From Qipengyuania algicida (lineage in GTDB: Bacteria > Pseudomonadota > Alphaproteobacteria > Sphingomonadales > Sphingomonadaceae): a DNA stretch of 64,000 nucleotides. Within the stretch, counting starts at the first letter, position 1. Each line of letters begins with the position of its first letter. Shown here one piece after another: positions 43,558 through 52,425 of this stretch. Both the position numbers and the translations under genes were made by a program. Location of the stretch: positions 228,642 through 292,641 of the forward strand of contig NZ_WTYA01000003.1 of NCBI RefSeq assembly GCF_009828025.1, given 5' to 3'. A model generated the notes under the pieces. It saw only the letters and a program-made list of their open reading frames with translations, was not told where the DNA came from and did no database searches.

Positions 43558-44424
43558 TCAGTCGGACGGATCCGGACGCGCCGCCTCATCGTCGCTGTCG
43601 AGCCGATCCTGTCGCCGGATATTGTCCACGAATGCCTGCAGCACGGCGTTCCTATCGCAGAAAATCGTTGCGTCCGCGAAGTGCTGGCGCACCTTTTCCT
43701 CTATTTCCGCGACGGTTTGATTTTCAGGATTGCCTTCAGCCCATTTGCGACCAGGATGGACGGTATCGAACGGCGATTTGTTGTTCGCCCGGGTTGTAGC
43801 CGCATCGCCGTGCTTGCCGAGCCCGTATAGAATACCAGTCTCATTGTTCCAGACGGGACGAAACATTCGGATGAGATGGCTCTCGGCGGCTGCCTGATAT
43901 CCTGTCTGGACCGCCAGCGCCCGGCAATCGAAGTCCTTGATCGCTATACCCTCGACCTTCTCGATGTTGCGACGATGCTCATTAAGCCGATCGGCGAGTT
44001 TCGTGCCCTGATCGATGGCGGTCTTCGGATTTCCCTTTGGGTCCGCCTTGCCAACATAGATCGGCGTCTCGCTGCCGCTGATGGGTGCGTAGAGAGGATT
44101 ATCGCCCCTGTAGTAAATCGCGTAGACACCCGAGCCATAAAAGCGCCCCAGTTCAGCCAGAGTCTTCCTATCCTGGGCGACAAGAGCAAGAGCCACGAAG
44201 TTGCCGATAAGGCTAGGCTCCGCTGGATCGAAAAATGCGTCGGGCAACTCATTAGGATCGATCTTACGCGTCAACCGCTCCAGCCGGTCGCGCATGTCAT
44301 CAACGCGGCTCACCAATTGCCTGCGCGCCGGATCGGTAAGGCCCTGAGCCTCAGTCCCGGCGAGCAGTTCCTCAATCTCCGCGAGTATGGTGCTCGCCTT
44401 TGCAACGGACGGATTGCGAGCCAT
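43558..44424 (-). CDS. GIY-YIG restriction endonuclease, Eco29kI-like
   Basis: Predicted type II restriction enzyme of 288 residues. The GIY-YIG core is seen as GVYAIYYRG then PIYVGKADPKGNPKTA, with the catalytic Arg region in LADRLNEHRRNIEKV and the Glu in AAESHLIRMFRPVWNN. This layout matches the Eco29kI family, whose prototype cuts CCGCGG; specificity here is not proven. It follows the methyltransferase after two bases on the same strand. Confidence 0.82.
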   Translation of the reverse strand: MARNPSVAKASTILAEIEELLAGTEAQGLTDPARRQLVSRVDDMRDRLERLTRKIDPNELPDAFFDPAEPSLIGNFVALALVAQDRKTLAELGRFYGSGVYAIYYRGDNPLYAPISGSETPIYVGKADPKGNPKTAIDQGTKLADRLNEHRRNIEKVEGIAIKDFDCRALAVQTGYQAAAESHLIRMFRPVWNNETGILYGLGKHGDAATTRANNKSPFDTVHPGRKWAEGNPENQTVAEIEEKVRQHFADATIFCDRNAVLQAFVDNIRRQDRLDSDDEAARPDPSD

Positions 44425-44426
44425 GC

Positions 44427-45608
44427 TTATCGCTTGGTGCTAGCGGAGGTCTCGAGCGCGACGGCCACGCTACGAGCTACCCGCTCGGCCAAGGTGACCG
44501 GGACCGCGTTGCCAAGCTGCCGCATCGCCTCTGACCAAACGCCCTCGATCCGATAGCTGTCAGGGAAGGTCTGGAGGCGAGCACTTTCCCGCACCGTGAA
44601 ATATCGTACCGAGCCATCCGCGCGCGCCAGCATGTTCTCACCGCCCGGAACACCATGGACGCCCGCCTTCAAGGCCTTCGCGGCGTCGTCGAGAGGACTG
44701 CCGGTGTGTCCCGGATAGCTTTTGGCCCCCGGCTGGAACCGATGCCCCGACAACTTCGAGCCCTCTGCGGTTTCACGTTCTGGATCCGGCAGGGTCGCGA
44801 GCGCGTCCCGCACGGTCAGCCAAGGCAACGCACTTGGTCGCTCGGTCATTCTCTCCGCTCGCACCTTCATGCGCTCGGCATTGCACCACCGTTCCCGCTT
44901 CGAAACCGCATGGCGCTCGAAATATTGACCATGCGCCTGGTCCCAGAGCAAGGCATCTTGCGAATGCGTCGCCTCCGGGAAGGACCATTCGATCGCCTTG
45001 TCCTTGCGGAAGCCGACGAAGAAGACTCGATGCCTCTTTTGGGGCACCCCGTAATCGGCCGCGTTCAGGACCTCGGCGACAAGGCTGTACTCAAGGCCGG
45101 GGTCCGCGCGAGAGCCGGTATGGTGCCGTTCCAACCTGCGTAGATGGGCGGACCAGTCCTCATCACCTTTCGCCACGAGCTCGGGATACTGCATCTGCAG
45201 CTTGATATACTCGTAGTAGGAGCTGAACCGCTCCCGTGTGAGGCCTCGCACATTCTCGAAAATGAAGGCTCGTGGTTTCGCCTCGCGTACGGCCCTCACC
45301 GCTTCCGGGAACATGTCGCGCCTGTCAGCATGCGCCCGGTGACGACCTCCGACGGAGAAGGGTTGGCAGGGCGGACCTCCCGAAATCAGCTCGACTTTCC
45401 CCTCATGCGCCCTGAAGTCCGCGTCACGGACATCGCTCTCGATATCCAATGGCCATCCCTTGGTGTCGCACTGGCGTGCGCGACGATTGGCCAGTAGGGT
45501 CCGCTGACAATTCGGCTCCCACTCGACAATCCGTTCGGGCCTGAACCCAGCCCGGCCGATACCAATGCCAAGGCCACCAGCTCCCGCGAAAAGCTCGATT
45601 GCCCTCAT
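44427..45608 (-). CDS. DNA (cytosine-5-)-methyltransferase
   Basis: Protects host DNA from the adjacent nuclease by C5 methylation, 393 residues. Motif I is IELFAGAGGLGIGI, the catalytic Cys is in GGPPCQPFS (motif IV), motif VI is FIFENVRGL, motif VIII is PQKRHRVFFVGF and motif X sits in MRQLGNAVPVTLA. Its start overlaps the vsr stop (ATGA). The order vsr-M-R on one strand is a compact restriction-modification operon. Confidence 0.92.
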   Translation of the reverse strand: MRAIELFAGAGGLGIGIGRAGFRPERIVEWEPNCQRTLLANRRARQCDTKGWPLDIESDVRDADFRAHEGKVELISGGPPCQPFSVGGRHRAHADRRDMFPEAVRAVREAKPRAFIFENVRGLTRERFSSYYEYIKLQMQYPELVAKGDEDWSAHLRRLERHHTGSRADPGLEYSLVAEVLNAADYGVPQKRHRVFFVGFRKDKAIEWSFPEATHSQDALLWDQAHGQYFERHAVSKRERWCNAERMKVRAERMTERPSALPWLTVRDALATLPDPERETAEGSKLSGHRFQPGAKSYPGHTGSPLDDAAKALKAGVHGVPGGENMLARADGSVRYFTVRESARLQTFPDSYRIEGVWSEAMRQLGNAVPVTLAERVARSVAVALETSASTKR

Positions 45609-46045
45609 GATACGTTATCCAGAAACTGAGTGATTTGTCGCTCCATCGTGTCATCGTTCCTAGTTTGGCACTCCCAGATTACCAAGACATCCCAGCCTAA
45701 TTTCCGGAGTTCAAGCGCATTTCGTTGATCTCGCGCCTTGTTCGCCTCCAGCTTGGGAACCCAAAAATCCAGGCGTGACTTTGGGAGACGCGCTAGCTTG
45801 CAATCCGGATCGTAGTGTCGATGCCAAAAACATCCATGAACGAAAATGACCTTCCTACGGGGGCCGAAGACAAGGTCAGGGCTGCCCGGAAGTGACTTCC
45901 GATGCAAACGATAACGATAGCCCAGGCGATGGGCCAACAGGCGGACCCGAAGCTCGGGTTTCGTATCCTTCGACTTGATCTTGCTCATTCGGATAGAGCG
46001 CGAAGCCGGATTCAGGGTATCAGCCACGCTGCGAGCATACTGCAA
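45605..46045 (-). CDS. vsr: Very short patch repair endonuclease
   Basis: Nicks T:G mismatches that arise when 5-methylcytosine deaminates, 146 residues. Typical blocks are visible: RSIRMSKIKSKDTKPELRVR, GSPDLVFGPRRKVIFVHGCF and WHRHYDPDCKLARLPKS, with the zinc-site Cys and His residues. A GTG six codons in is an alternative start. Pairing with a C5 methyltransferase is logical, since methylation creates the lesions it repairs. Confidence 0.92.
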   Translation of the reverse strand: MQYARSVADTLNPASRSIRMSKIKSKDTKPELRVRLLAHRLGYRYRLHRKSLPGSPDLVFGPRRKVIFVHGCFWHRHYDPDCKLARLPKSRLDFWVPKLEANKARDQRNALELRKLGWDVLVIWECQTRNDDTMERQITQFLDNVS

Positions 46046-46399
46046 AATATTCGCGGCCGAAACGGGCCGTCTTCTGTCTGTCCGGTTCTAGGCACAGAAA
46101 TTCGGGAAGCTGACATTCGGGCGCCCCTATGCCGGGGTCAGCAGCCGCCTGAAGCTCGGACGTTCGAGGCGCATTTGCAAGCACCTGATAGCCGTCGTCC
46201 ATTCATCCAGGATATGGGACTTTTCCGCCGTTCCGGGCACGGCCGTAAAAGTCAGGTTTGGTTGCCGTTAGCGGACTGGCCGATATCCGAACCGAGACCG
46301 GCAGTGCGATCTTAGTTAGTCTTGCCGATCAATACATACTAAAGGTATTCCCATTATTGCCACCAAACGAAATCATTGACGCGGCAAAGGGGGGCAGCG
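46046..46399. other. Divergent promoter region between vsr and the AAA ATPase gene
   Basis: The 354 bases between the two outward-facing genes have no frame that looks like protein. The right third (46310-46375) is clearly more AT-rich than its surroundings and probably holds the rightward promoter. Nothing else is recognised. Confidence 0.5.
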
Positions 46400-48667
46400 T
46401 TGATTGAAGGACTAAAAATCGCGGGATGCGCTAGCTACAGCGCGGAAGGCCAGAATCTTACCGAACTCCGAAAGATCAACTTCATCTACGGCGCGAACGG
46501 TTCGGGTAAGACCAGCATCTCGCGAGTGATCGCCGCTCCGGCCGATCACCCCGCCTGCGCGATCCGCTGGGCCAACCAACGGCCTCTTGAGTGCCTCGTT
46601 TACAACGCCGATTTCGTGGAGCGGAATTTCCGATCCAGCCTCCCAGGCATCTTCACTCTGGGCGAGCACGATGCTGCGGTACTGAACCAGATCGAGCAGG
46701 CACGGAAGGACGTTGCGGACATCGAGCGTGATATCAGCGCACGCGATATCGTGTTGAACGGGAAGGATGACGCTCCCGGCAAGCTGGGTGAGCGTGCTGC
46801 CCTGCGCGAGAATATCGAGAACGAATGCTGGAAACTCAAGAACCGCCACGACGCTGATTTCCAGTCCGCCTTCGCAGGCGTGCGCGGCTCCAAGGCGAGC
46901 TTCTGCGATAAAATCCTCAGTGAGTGGGCTTCCAACCAAGCCGCGATTCATCCGCTCGAAGATCTAAAAAAGCGTGCGGCTGTCATCTTCGAAAAGGGCC
47001 TCACGCGAGAAAGCGCGGTCCGGGTGCCCGACAGCGCCGAGCTGACGCGGCTGGAAGCGTTGCCGATCCTCGCAAAAAGGGTCGTCGGTCAAGGCGATGT
47101 CAATATTGCCGGTCTAATCGATCGGCTCGGCAACAGTGACTGGGTGAAGCAGGGTATCGGCTACTTCGCGCAGAGCACGCCGCAATGCCCGTTCTGTCAG
47201 CAGGATGTCGAAGCCGATCTTGCCAAGCGCATCGGCGATTATTTCGATGAAGCCTATGATCGCGACATCGCGGATATCGGGCGTCTCGTTGCCGGATACG
47301 AGGCGGCGGGCGCAGCTTATCTTCAGTCCCTCGCCGACATCTCGCAGGCCGGTTCTCGCTATATCGACGCGGACGAGTTGACCCGACTGATCGAGCGCGT
47401 GACCGCGCGGCTGGCGCTCAACGGACAGCACATTGCGCGGAAGCAGAAGGAGCCGAGCGCCGTCGTTACGCTCGAGGACAACACCGAGTTGTTCGCGGAG
47501 GTGCGGGATTTCCTCACGGCGGCGAACGCGGCCGTGGCCGAACACAACGGGGCCGTTGACGATATCGGCAATCAGCGGGCGAACCTTACGGCCGAAATCT
47601 GGAAGTACCTGCTGGAAGAGGCCAAAGGCGTCCTCGATGCCTACCATACCAGCAAGACGGCGGTGGATGCCGCGATCAGCGGCATTGAGTCAGACCTGAC
47701 GACAAAGCGGGGCGACCTCACCACGGCGCAGCAGACGCTAAGCGATCTCGAGAAGGGAATCACGAGCGTTCAGCCGACCGTGAACGAGATCAATGCGCTG
47801 CTCGCCTCATTCGGTTTTCGCGGCTTTAAGCTCGCAACGGCGGGCGATCAGGGCAATCTATATGAGATCGTCCGCCTCGATGGGAGCAATGCTGTCAGGA
47901 GCTTGAGCGAGGGCGAGAGGACGTTCGTCACCTTCCTGTATTTCTACCACCTCATCCGTGGCAGCGTTTCTGAGTCTGGCATAACGAGCAACCGGGTCAT
48001 CGTGTTCGACGATCCGGTTTCGAGCCTCGACAGCGATATCCTGTTCATCGTTTCCAGCCTGATCAAACGTGTGTTCGAGCTGAGCCACGCGCAGAACAGC
48101 CTGATCCGGCAGGTGTTCGTGTTCACCCACAACATCTATTTCCACAAGGAGGTGTCATTCGACCCCGACCGGAAAAGGGGACTTCGCGCGCACGAGACGT
48201 TCTGGATCGTGAAGAAGATCGACGATGTCTCGACACTGGAATCCTTCGATCACAACCCGATCAGGACATCCTACGAACTGCTCTGGTCCGAGGTGCGTAA
48301 CGAGAACCGATCCAACCTTACCATCCAGAACACGCTGCGCCGCATCTTGGAGAACTATTTCAAAATCCTTGGTAACATGGACAAGGACAAGATCATCGAG
48401 AGATTTGAGGGCCGCGAGAAGGTGATCTGCGCCTCGCTCTTTTCATGGGTGAACGACGGCTCGCACAGCACCCATGACGATCTCTATGTCTCCAGTGATG
48501 CCACTACAGTGGGAGCGTATCTTGGGGTATTCAGACGCATTTTCGAGGAGACCGGCCATACCCAGCACTATCACATGATGATGGGCACAGAGGCTGTGCC
48601 GACAGCCGATGTAGCCCAGATGGAGATTACATCTCCGATGCCGGATAACGGCCAAGATGCGGCATGA
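46400..48667 (+). CDS. RloC-like AAA ATPase, candidate anticodon nuclease
   Basis: A 755-residue ABC-type ATPase of the PrrC/RloC (AAA_13) group. Walker A is YGANGSGKTS near residues 30-38; LVYNADFVERNFRSSLPGIF matches the family; the zinc-hook CPFCQ is at 263-267 inside coiled coil; the signature LSEGER is near 502 and Walker B IVFDDPVSSLD near 534. The C-terminal region has R647, E651 (RRILEN) and H689 (NDGSHS), an R-E-H set like the PrrC tRNA-cleaving centre. It probably starts at TTG 46400, after AAGGGGGG. Placement beside a restriction system fits a back-up suicide nuclease. Confidence 0.72.
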   Translation: MIEGLKIAGCASYSAEGQNLTELRKINFIYGANGSGKTSISRVIAAPADHPACAIRWANQRPLECLVYNADFVERNFRSSLPGIFTLGEHDAAVLNQIEQARKDVADIERDISARDIVLNGKDDAPGKLGERAALRENIENECWKLKNRHDADFQSAFAGVRGSKASFCDKILSEWASNQAAIHPLEDLKKRAAVIFEKGLTRESAVRVPDSAELTRLEALPILAKRVVGQGDVNIAGLIDRLGNSDWVKQGIGYFAQSTPQCPFCQQDVEADLAKRIGDYFDEAYDRDIADIGRLVAGYEAAGAAYLQSLADISQAGSRYIDADELTRLIERVTARLALNGQHIARKQKEPSAVVTLEDNTELFAEVRDFLTAANAAVAEHNGAVDDIGNQRANLTAEIWKYLLEEAKGVLDAYHTSKTAVDAAISGIESDLTTKRGDLTTAQQTLSDLEKGITSVQPTVNEINALLASFGFRGFKLATAGDQGNLYEIVRLDGSNAVRSLSEGERTFVTFLYFYHLIRGSVSESGITSNRVIVFDDPVSSLDSDILFIVSSLIKRVFELSHAQNSLIRQVFVFTHNIYFHKEVSFDPDRKRGLRAHETFWIVKKIDDVSTLESFDHNPIRTSYELLWSEVRNENRSNLTIQNTLRRILENYFKILGNMDKDKIIERFEGREKVICASLFSWVNDGSHSTHDDLYVSSDATTVGAYLGVFRRIFEETGHTQHYHMMMGTEAVPTADVAQMEITSPMPDNGQDAA

Positions 48668-48730
48668 ACGAACGGCTGCTTTCGAGATCGCCGAGATTGT
48701 TCAAAACTGTCTAAATCGTTCTCGCACGCT

Positions 48731-48763
48731 TGAATGAATGTTCGTTCTTGCTATGTTCATTCA
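48731..48763. promoter_or_regulatory. Inverted repeat upstream of the DUF2235-Thoeris operon
   Basis: TGAATGAA (48731-48738) and TTCATTCA (48756-48763) are perfect 8-bp arms separated by 17 bases, about 90 bases before the DUF2235 start and 64 after the ATPase stop. It could be an operator for the defence operon or a weak terminator; there is no T-run. Confidence 0.45.
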
Positions 48764-48850
48764 GGGTAGATCGTCGTTTTGTGGCAGCGTGCTTCCCCGT
48801 ACGGAACCGGTGTTTCCGTTCTGTGTCGGGCAATCTAGGTGGGGGGATGC

Positions 48851-50302
48851 GTGCAGCGTGAAGATGATAACAAGTTTGTAGATGATTATGCTCGCCCGCT
48901 AGGCAAGAATATCATCATATTCTCGGACGGTACCGGCCAATACGGTGGCGTCATGCCAGACCAGCGACTATCCAACATTTACAAGATGTATCGGGCGATG
49001 CGGCCAGGCACCCAGACCGGCATCGACCCCTCGGAGCAGATCGCATATTACGACCCCGGCCTGGGGTCGGGAGAACTAGGTGGACGGGTTCGCAACATCC
49101 TCGCCTCCGCGTTCGGAACCGGCATTAGCGAAAACATCGTCGACTGCTACGAAGCCATCCTGCAGCATTACCGAGACGGCGATCGCGTCTTTATCTTCGG
49201 CTTCAGTCGCGGAGCATACACCGCGCGCTGCGTCGCCAACGTCATGAATCTTTGCGGCATCCCGCGTCAGGATGTTGGAGGCGGTCCCCTCCCTGCTGGC
49301 GGGGTCGCACTGCGCAAGATCGCCGAGGAAGCGGTTTATAGCGTTTACGAACACGGGTCTGGTCATGACCGCGCCGAATACGAACTCGAGCGCGAGGAGA
49401 AGGCAAAGCGGTTTCGAGCCAAGCATGACAGTGAGGGCACTGGGAAGCGGGGAGAGCCGCAGGGGAATGTAGCCCCGACATTCATCGGCGTCTTCGACAC
49501 TGTGGCTGCGCTCGGCACCGTGATCGTTCGACGCATCCTTGCTGCTCTCTCCTTAATGAGCATCATTCTTGGCATGGCATCGATCTGGGCTGGTTGGGAA
49601 ACGCCCTGGTCTTTCCTTGCATGGGTGCCGGCCGGACTTCTCGTCGCCAGCTTCCTGTGGGCGATCAAGAAGCAGTTCAAGTGCATCACCGACCCGCCGC
49701 AGGGAGGCCGGTTCAACTGGCACTTTGCGGCCTGGAACCTGAAGAACTACGACCGCTTCCTCGACAGCAGCGTAGGCTATGCGCGGCACGCCCTCTCGAT
49801 CGATGAGAACCGCAAGCGGTTTCCGCGCGTGGGCTGGGGTCAAAGCAATGACACCGGCGAACAGAACCGCGGCGATCTCGCGTGGCTAAAGCAGGAATGG
49901 TTCGCAGGCAACCACTCGGACATCGGCGGAAGTTATCCTGAGAGCGAGTCCCGCCTGTCGGACATCGCCTTGCGTTGGATGGTCAACGAACTGATGGCGA
50001 TACCCGATCCCCCGAAAATCGATCAAAGGTTCGTGCGAACCTTCCCGGACCCACTGGGGCTTCAGCACGACGAAGTGAAGGCAAGCCTAGAACTATGGCC
50101 CAGGTGGTGGCTTCGTTGGCTAAGGTTCGGATGGGCGAGATCACATCGCTCCGTGCATCCCGAGGCGGTTCTGCACGAAAGCGTCTTCGATCGGCTTTCC
50201 GCCCCCATGGTGCCTCAATACGATCATCGCGGTCTGTACCGCCCCGATGGTCTTGTCGATCACCAAAAGGCCGGCGTCTTTTTCGTTGAGAACAACAAGT
50301 GA
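48851..50302 (+). CDS. DUF2235 (Tle1-like) alpha/beta hydrolase with membrane segments
   Basis: A 483-residue hydrolase of the DUF2235 group, related to T6SS phospholipase effectors. It begins with NIIIFSDGTGQYGG, has the nucleophile S119 in FGFSRGAYTARC, and a GVFDTVAALGT block. Two hydrophobic helices (residues about 232-252 and 256-275: SLMSIILGMASIWAGW, FLAWVPAGLLVASFLWAI) are inserted before the C-terminal half, suggesting membrane anchoring. The start is GTG 48851 after AGGTGGGG. No T6SS genes are near; instead it heads the Thoeris-type genes, 149 bases upstream, and may be a membrane-damaging effector. Confidence 0.78.
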   Translation: MQREDDNKFVDDYARPLGKNIIIFSDGTGQYGGVMPDQRLSNIYKMYRAMRPGTQTGIDPSEQIAYYDPGLGSGELGGRVRNILASAFGTGISENIVDCYEAILQHYRDGDRVFIFGFSRGAYTARCVANVMNLCGIPRQDVGGGPLPAGGVALRKIAEEAVYSVYEHGSGHDRAEYELEREEKAKRFRAKHDSEGTGKRGEPQGNVAPTFIGVFDTVAALGTVIVRRILAALSLMSIILGMASIWAGWETPWSFLAWVPAGLLVASFLWAIKKQFKCITDPPQGGRFNWHFAAWNLKNYDRFLDSSVGYARHALSIDENRKRFPRVGWGQSNDTGEQNRGDLAWLKQEWFAGNHSDIGGSYPESESRLSDIALRWMVNELMAIPDPPKIDQRFVRTFPDPLGLQHDEVKASLELWPRWWLRWLRFGWARSHRSVHPEAVLHESVFDRLSAPMVPQYDHRGLYRPDGLVDHQKAGVFFVENNK

Positions 50303-50451
50303 GCGACGGGGGAACCCTGCCATTTCAGATACTTTACCTGTCCGGGGTGGCTACCTCAGTCTCTACACAATCGCCGCCTTAGCGCCCTGACGCTTGCAGT
50401 CTAGGTTTTCAGAACGAGAAATGATCGTCGATCAATATTACGGAGAACAGT

Positions 50452-50946
50452 GTGGCACGTCGTGTCTTCTTCAGCTTCCACTTCAACAATGATTACTGGC
50501 GGACGCAGCAGGTCAGGAACATGGGGGCGCTCGAGGGGCAGCCGCTGTGCACTCCCAACGCCTGGGAGGAAGTGAAGCGCAAGGGAAAGGCCTCCATCGA
50601 GAAATGGATCGCCGACAATATGTCTGGAAAGAGCTGTGTCGTCGTGCTCGTCGGCTCCCAAACCGCAAACCGCCCTTGGGTCCAGCATGAGATCATCAAG
50701 GCATGGAACGATAAGAAGGGCGTTCTAGGTATCCGGGTAAACAAGCTGCTCGACCGGAATGGTCAGACGTCCCTCGCGGGCGCTAATCCCTTCGAAGCGA
50801 TCACCTTCAACTCTGGCAAAAAGCTGTCTGAAGTCGTCCAGTTGATCACTCCGACCGGAAGCGACAGCAAGGACATCTACGCCTCGATCTCGAACGGCAT
50901 CGAGAAGTGGATCGAGGACGCGATTGCCATCCGCGGCCGCAACTGA
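50452..50946 (+). CDS. thsB: TIR-like protein ThsB (DUF1863 type)
   Basis: Predicted phage sensor and NAD-derived signal producer, 164 residues. The TIR-like fold opens RRVFFSFHFNNDYWRTQQVR; the helix KASIEKWIADNM and strand SCVVVLVG lead to WVQHEI, whose E80 occupies the expected catalytic position. GGAGAAC precedes the GTG start. In Thoeris, ThsB detects infection and makes a cyclic ADP-ribose isomer that activates ThsA, whose gene follows 18 bases downstream. Confidence 0.85.
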   Translation: MARRVFFSFHFNNDYWRTQQVRNMGALEGQPLCTPNAWEEVKRKGKASIEKWIADNMSGKSCVVVLVGSQTANRPWVQHEIIKAWNDKKGVLGIRVNKLLDRNGQTSLAGANPFEAITFNSGKKLSEVVQLITPTGSDSKDIYASISNGIEKWIEDAIAIRGRN

Positions 50947-50964
50947 CCGTCAGAGAGGTGTGAC

Positions 50965-52419
50965 ATGGTGGTGGCGGCGACGACGAGGCGGTTCCTGAAG
51001 GACTATCCCGAAGCCCTCATCGGCGGAGGCGGCGCCGTGTTTGTCGGTGCCGGCGTCTCCATGGGTGCCGGCTATCCATCATGGGCGTCTCTTCTCACTG
51101 AGGTTGGCGAGGAACTCGGGGTGAAGCCCGGCGAACTCCACGACCTGGCTGCACTCGCCCAGTGGAGTATCCAGGAGAACGGATCCTCGACGCAGGTCCG
51201 GAACGTCATCAAGGAGCAAATCGGGGTGGAGCACCCTGTTCCCGCGACGCTCGAGATCATCGCCCGCCTGCCGGTCAAGTTCATCTGGACCACCAACTAT
51301 GACAAGCTGGTCGAGCGCGCGTTTGGCGGCATCAATCGGCCGATTGATACGGTCTCCGGTACCGCCGACCTCGCCCTTCGCGCGACGCCGGGTGCGACCC
51401 GCCTGTTCAAGATGCATGGGTCGGTCGAGCGGCTGGACGATGTTGTCATCTCCACCGACGACTATGAGCTTTACCGATCGAAGCGCGGCGCCTTCCTGCC
51501 CCTGCTGCAGGCGCACCTCTCCAGTATGTCGATGCTGTTCCTCGGCATCAGCTTTACGGATCCAAACATCAGGCACGTGCTCTCACTGATTCGAGAGAGC
51601 TTCACGTCGGCACCGCCGGAACACTTCGCCATCGTCCGTCCACCGCAGCGGGAGGACTTCAAGACGGACACCGAGTTCGAGGCGCGCACCACCCAGCACA
51701 AGCTCTGGAGCCGAGATCTGAAGCGCTACGGCCTCGTCGTGGTCGAGATCGGCGACTATGCCGAAGTGCCCGAACTTCTGCGGCAGGTCGAACGGCGTGT
51801 GGCGGCGCGGCGGGTGTGGGTAAGCGGCAGCTGGCCGCCCGAGGCTGGTGGCGAGATCGCGAGGGTCTACAACGTCGCGCAGGCCATCGGCCAGCTTGTG
51901 GGAGACAGCGGTCGCGACCTCGTTAGTGGAGCTGGACTCGTCGTCGGATCGGCCTCCATCGCTGGCTTCCTCGATGCGCTGCGATCGTGTGGCGGCTGGG
52001 ATCTGGAGCGACGCCTCATCGCCCGTCCCTTTCCCCAGCCGAGACCCGGAGAAGCGCCTGATAGGGCGCAGTGGGCGGCCCTGCGTGCCGAGCTGGCCAG
52101 GGTCGCAGGAGTGGTGATCTTTGTAGGTGGTATTAAGATCGATCCGGCCACCGGCTCGCCGGTGATCGCAGGCGGCGTCCTAGACGAGTTCGAAGTCGCC
52201 AAGGCGGCTGAGTGCTTTGTCATTCCGATCGGTTCAACCGGCGGTGCCGCGGCTCAGATCTCTGACAGCCTGATCGGTTCCGACGTAGATGCCTCGGGGC
52301 ATAGCGCCATGCGGCCCACGGACGATGAACTGAGGGAGCTCGCACGAGCTGATATCTCGGTCGAGGAGATCGTAAAACTGATCACCGAGGTTCTCACGCG
52401 CATCGACAAGCGAGCCTGA
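50965..52419 (+). CDS. thsA: SIR2-SLOG NADase effector ThsA
   Basis: Thoeris effector that destroys cellular NAD+ when activated, 484 residues, close to the Bacillus prototype. The SIR2 domain (residues about 10-270) has GAGVSMGAGYPSW, N111 in TTNYDKLVERAF and H151 in FKMHGSVERLD, matching the positions of the essential Asn and His. The C-terminal SLOG domain (about 285-470: VWVSGSWPPEAGG, DLVSGAGLVVGSASI, LIARPFPQP) should bind the signal nucleotide. It lies between two TIR genes, the second only 6 bases away. Confidence 0.9.
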   Translation: MVVAATTRRFLKDYPEALIGGGGAVFVGAGVSMGAGYPSWASLLTEVGEELGVKPGELHDLAALAQWSIQENGSSTQVRNVIKEQIGVEHPVPATLEIIARLPVKFIWTTNYDKLVERAFGGINRPIDTVSGTADLALRATPGATRLFKMHGSVERLDDVVISTDDYELYRSKRGAFLPLLQAHLSSMSMLFLGISFTDPNIRHVLSLIRESFTSAPPEHFAIVRPPQREDFKTDTEFEARTTQHKLWSRDLKRYGLVVVEIGDYAEVPELLRQVERRVAARRVWVSGSWPPEAGGEIARVYNVAQAIGQLVGDSGRDLVSGAGLVVGSASIAGFLDALRSCGGWDLERRLIARPFPQPRPGEAPDRAQWAALRAELARVAGVVIFVGGIKIDPATGSPVIAGGVLDEFEVAKAAECFVIPIGSTGGAAAQISDSLIGSDVDASGHSAMRPTDDELRELARADISVEEIVKLITEVLTRIDKRA

Positions 52420-52425
52420 ACTCAG

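Noticed and set aside
48851..50302. DUF2235 protein as a type VI secretion effector
   Set aside because: No VgrG, PAAR, immunity or structural T6SS genes are present in the window, and the gene sits at the head of a Thoeris-type operon.
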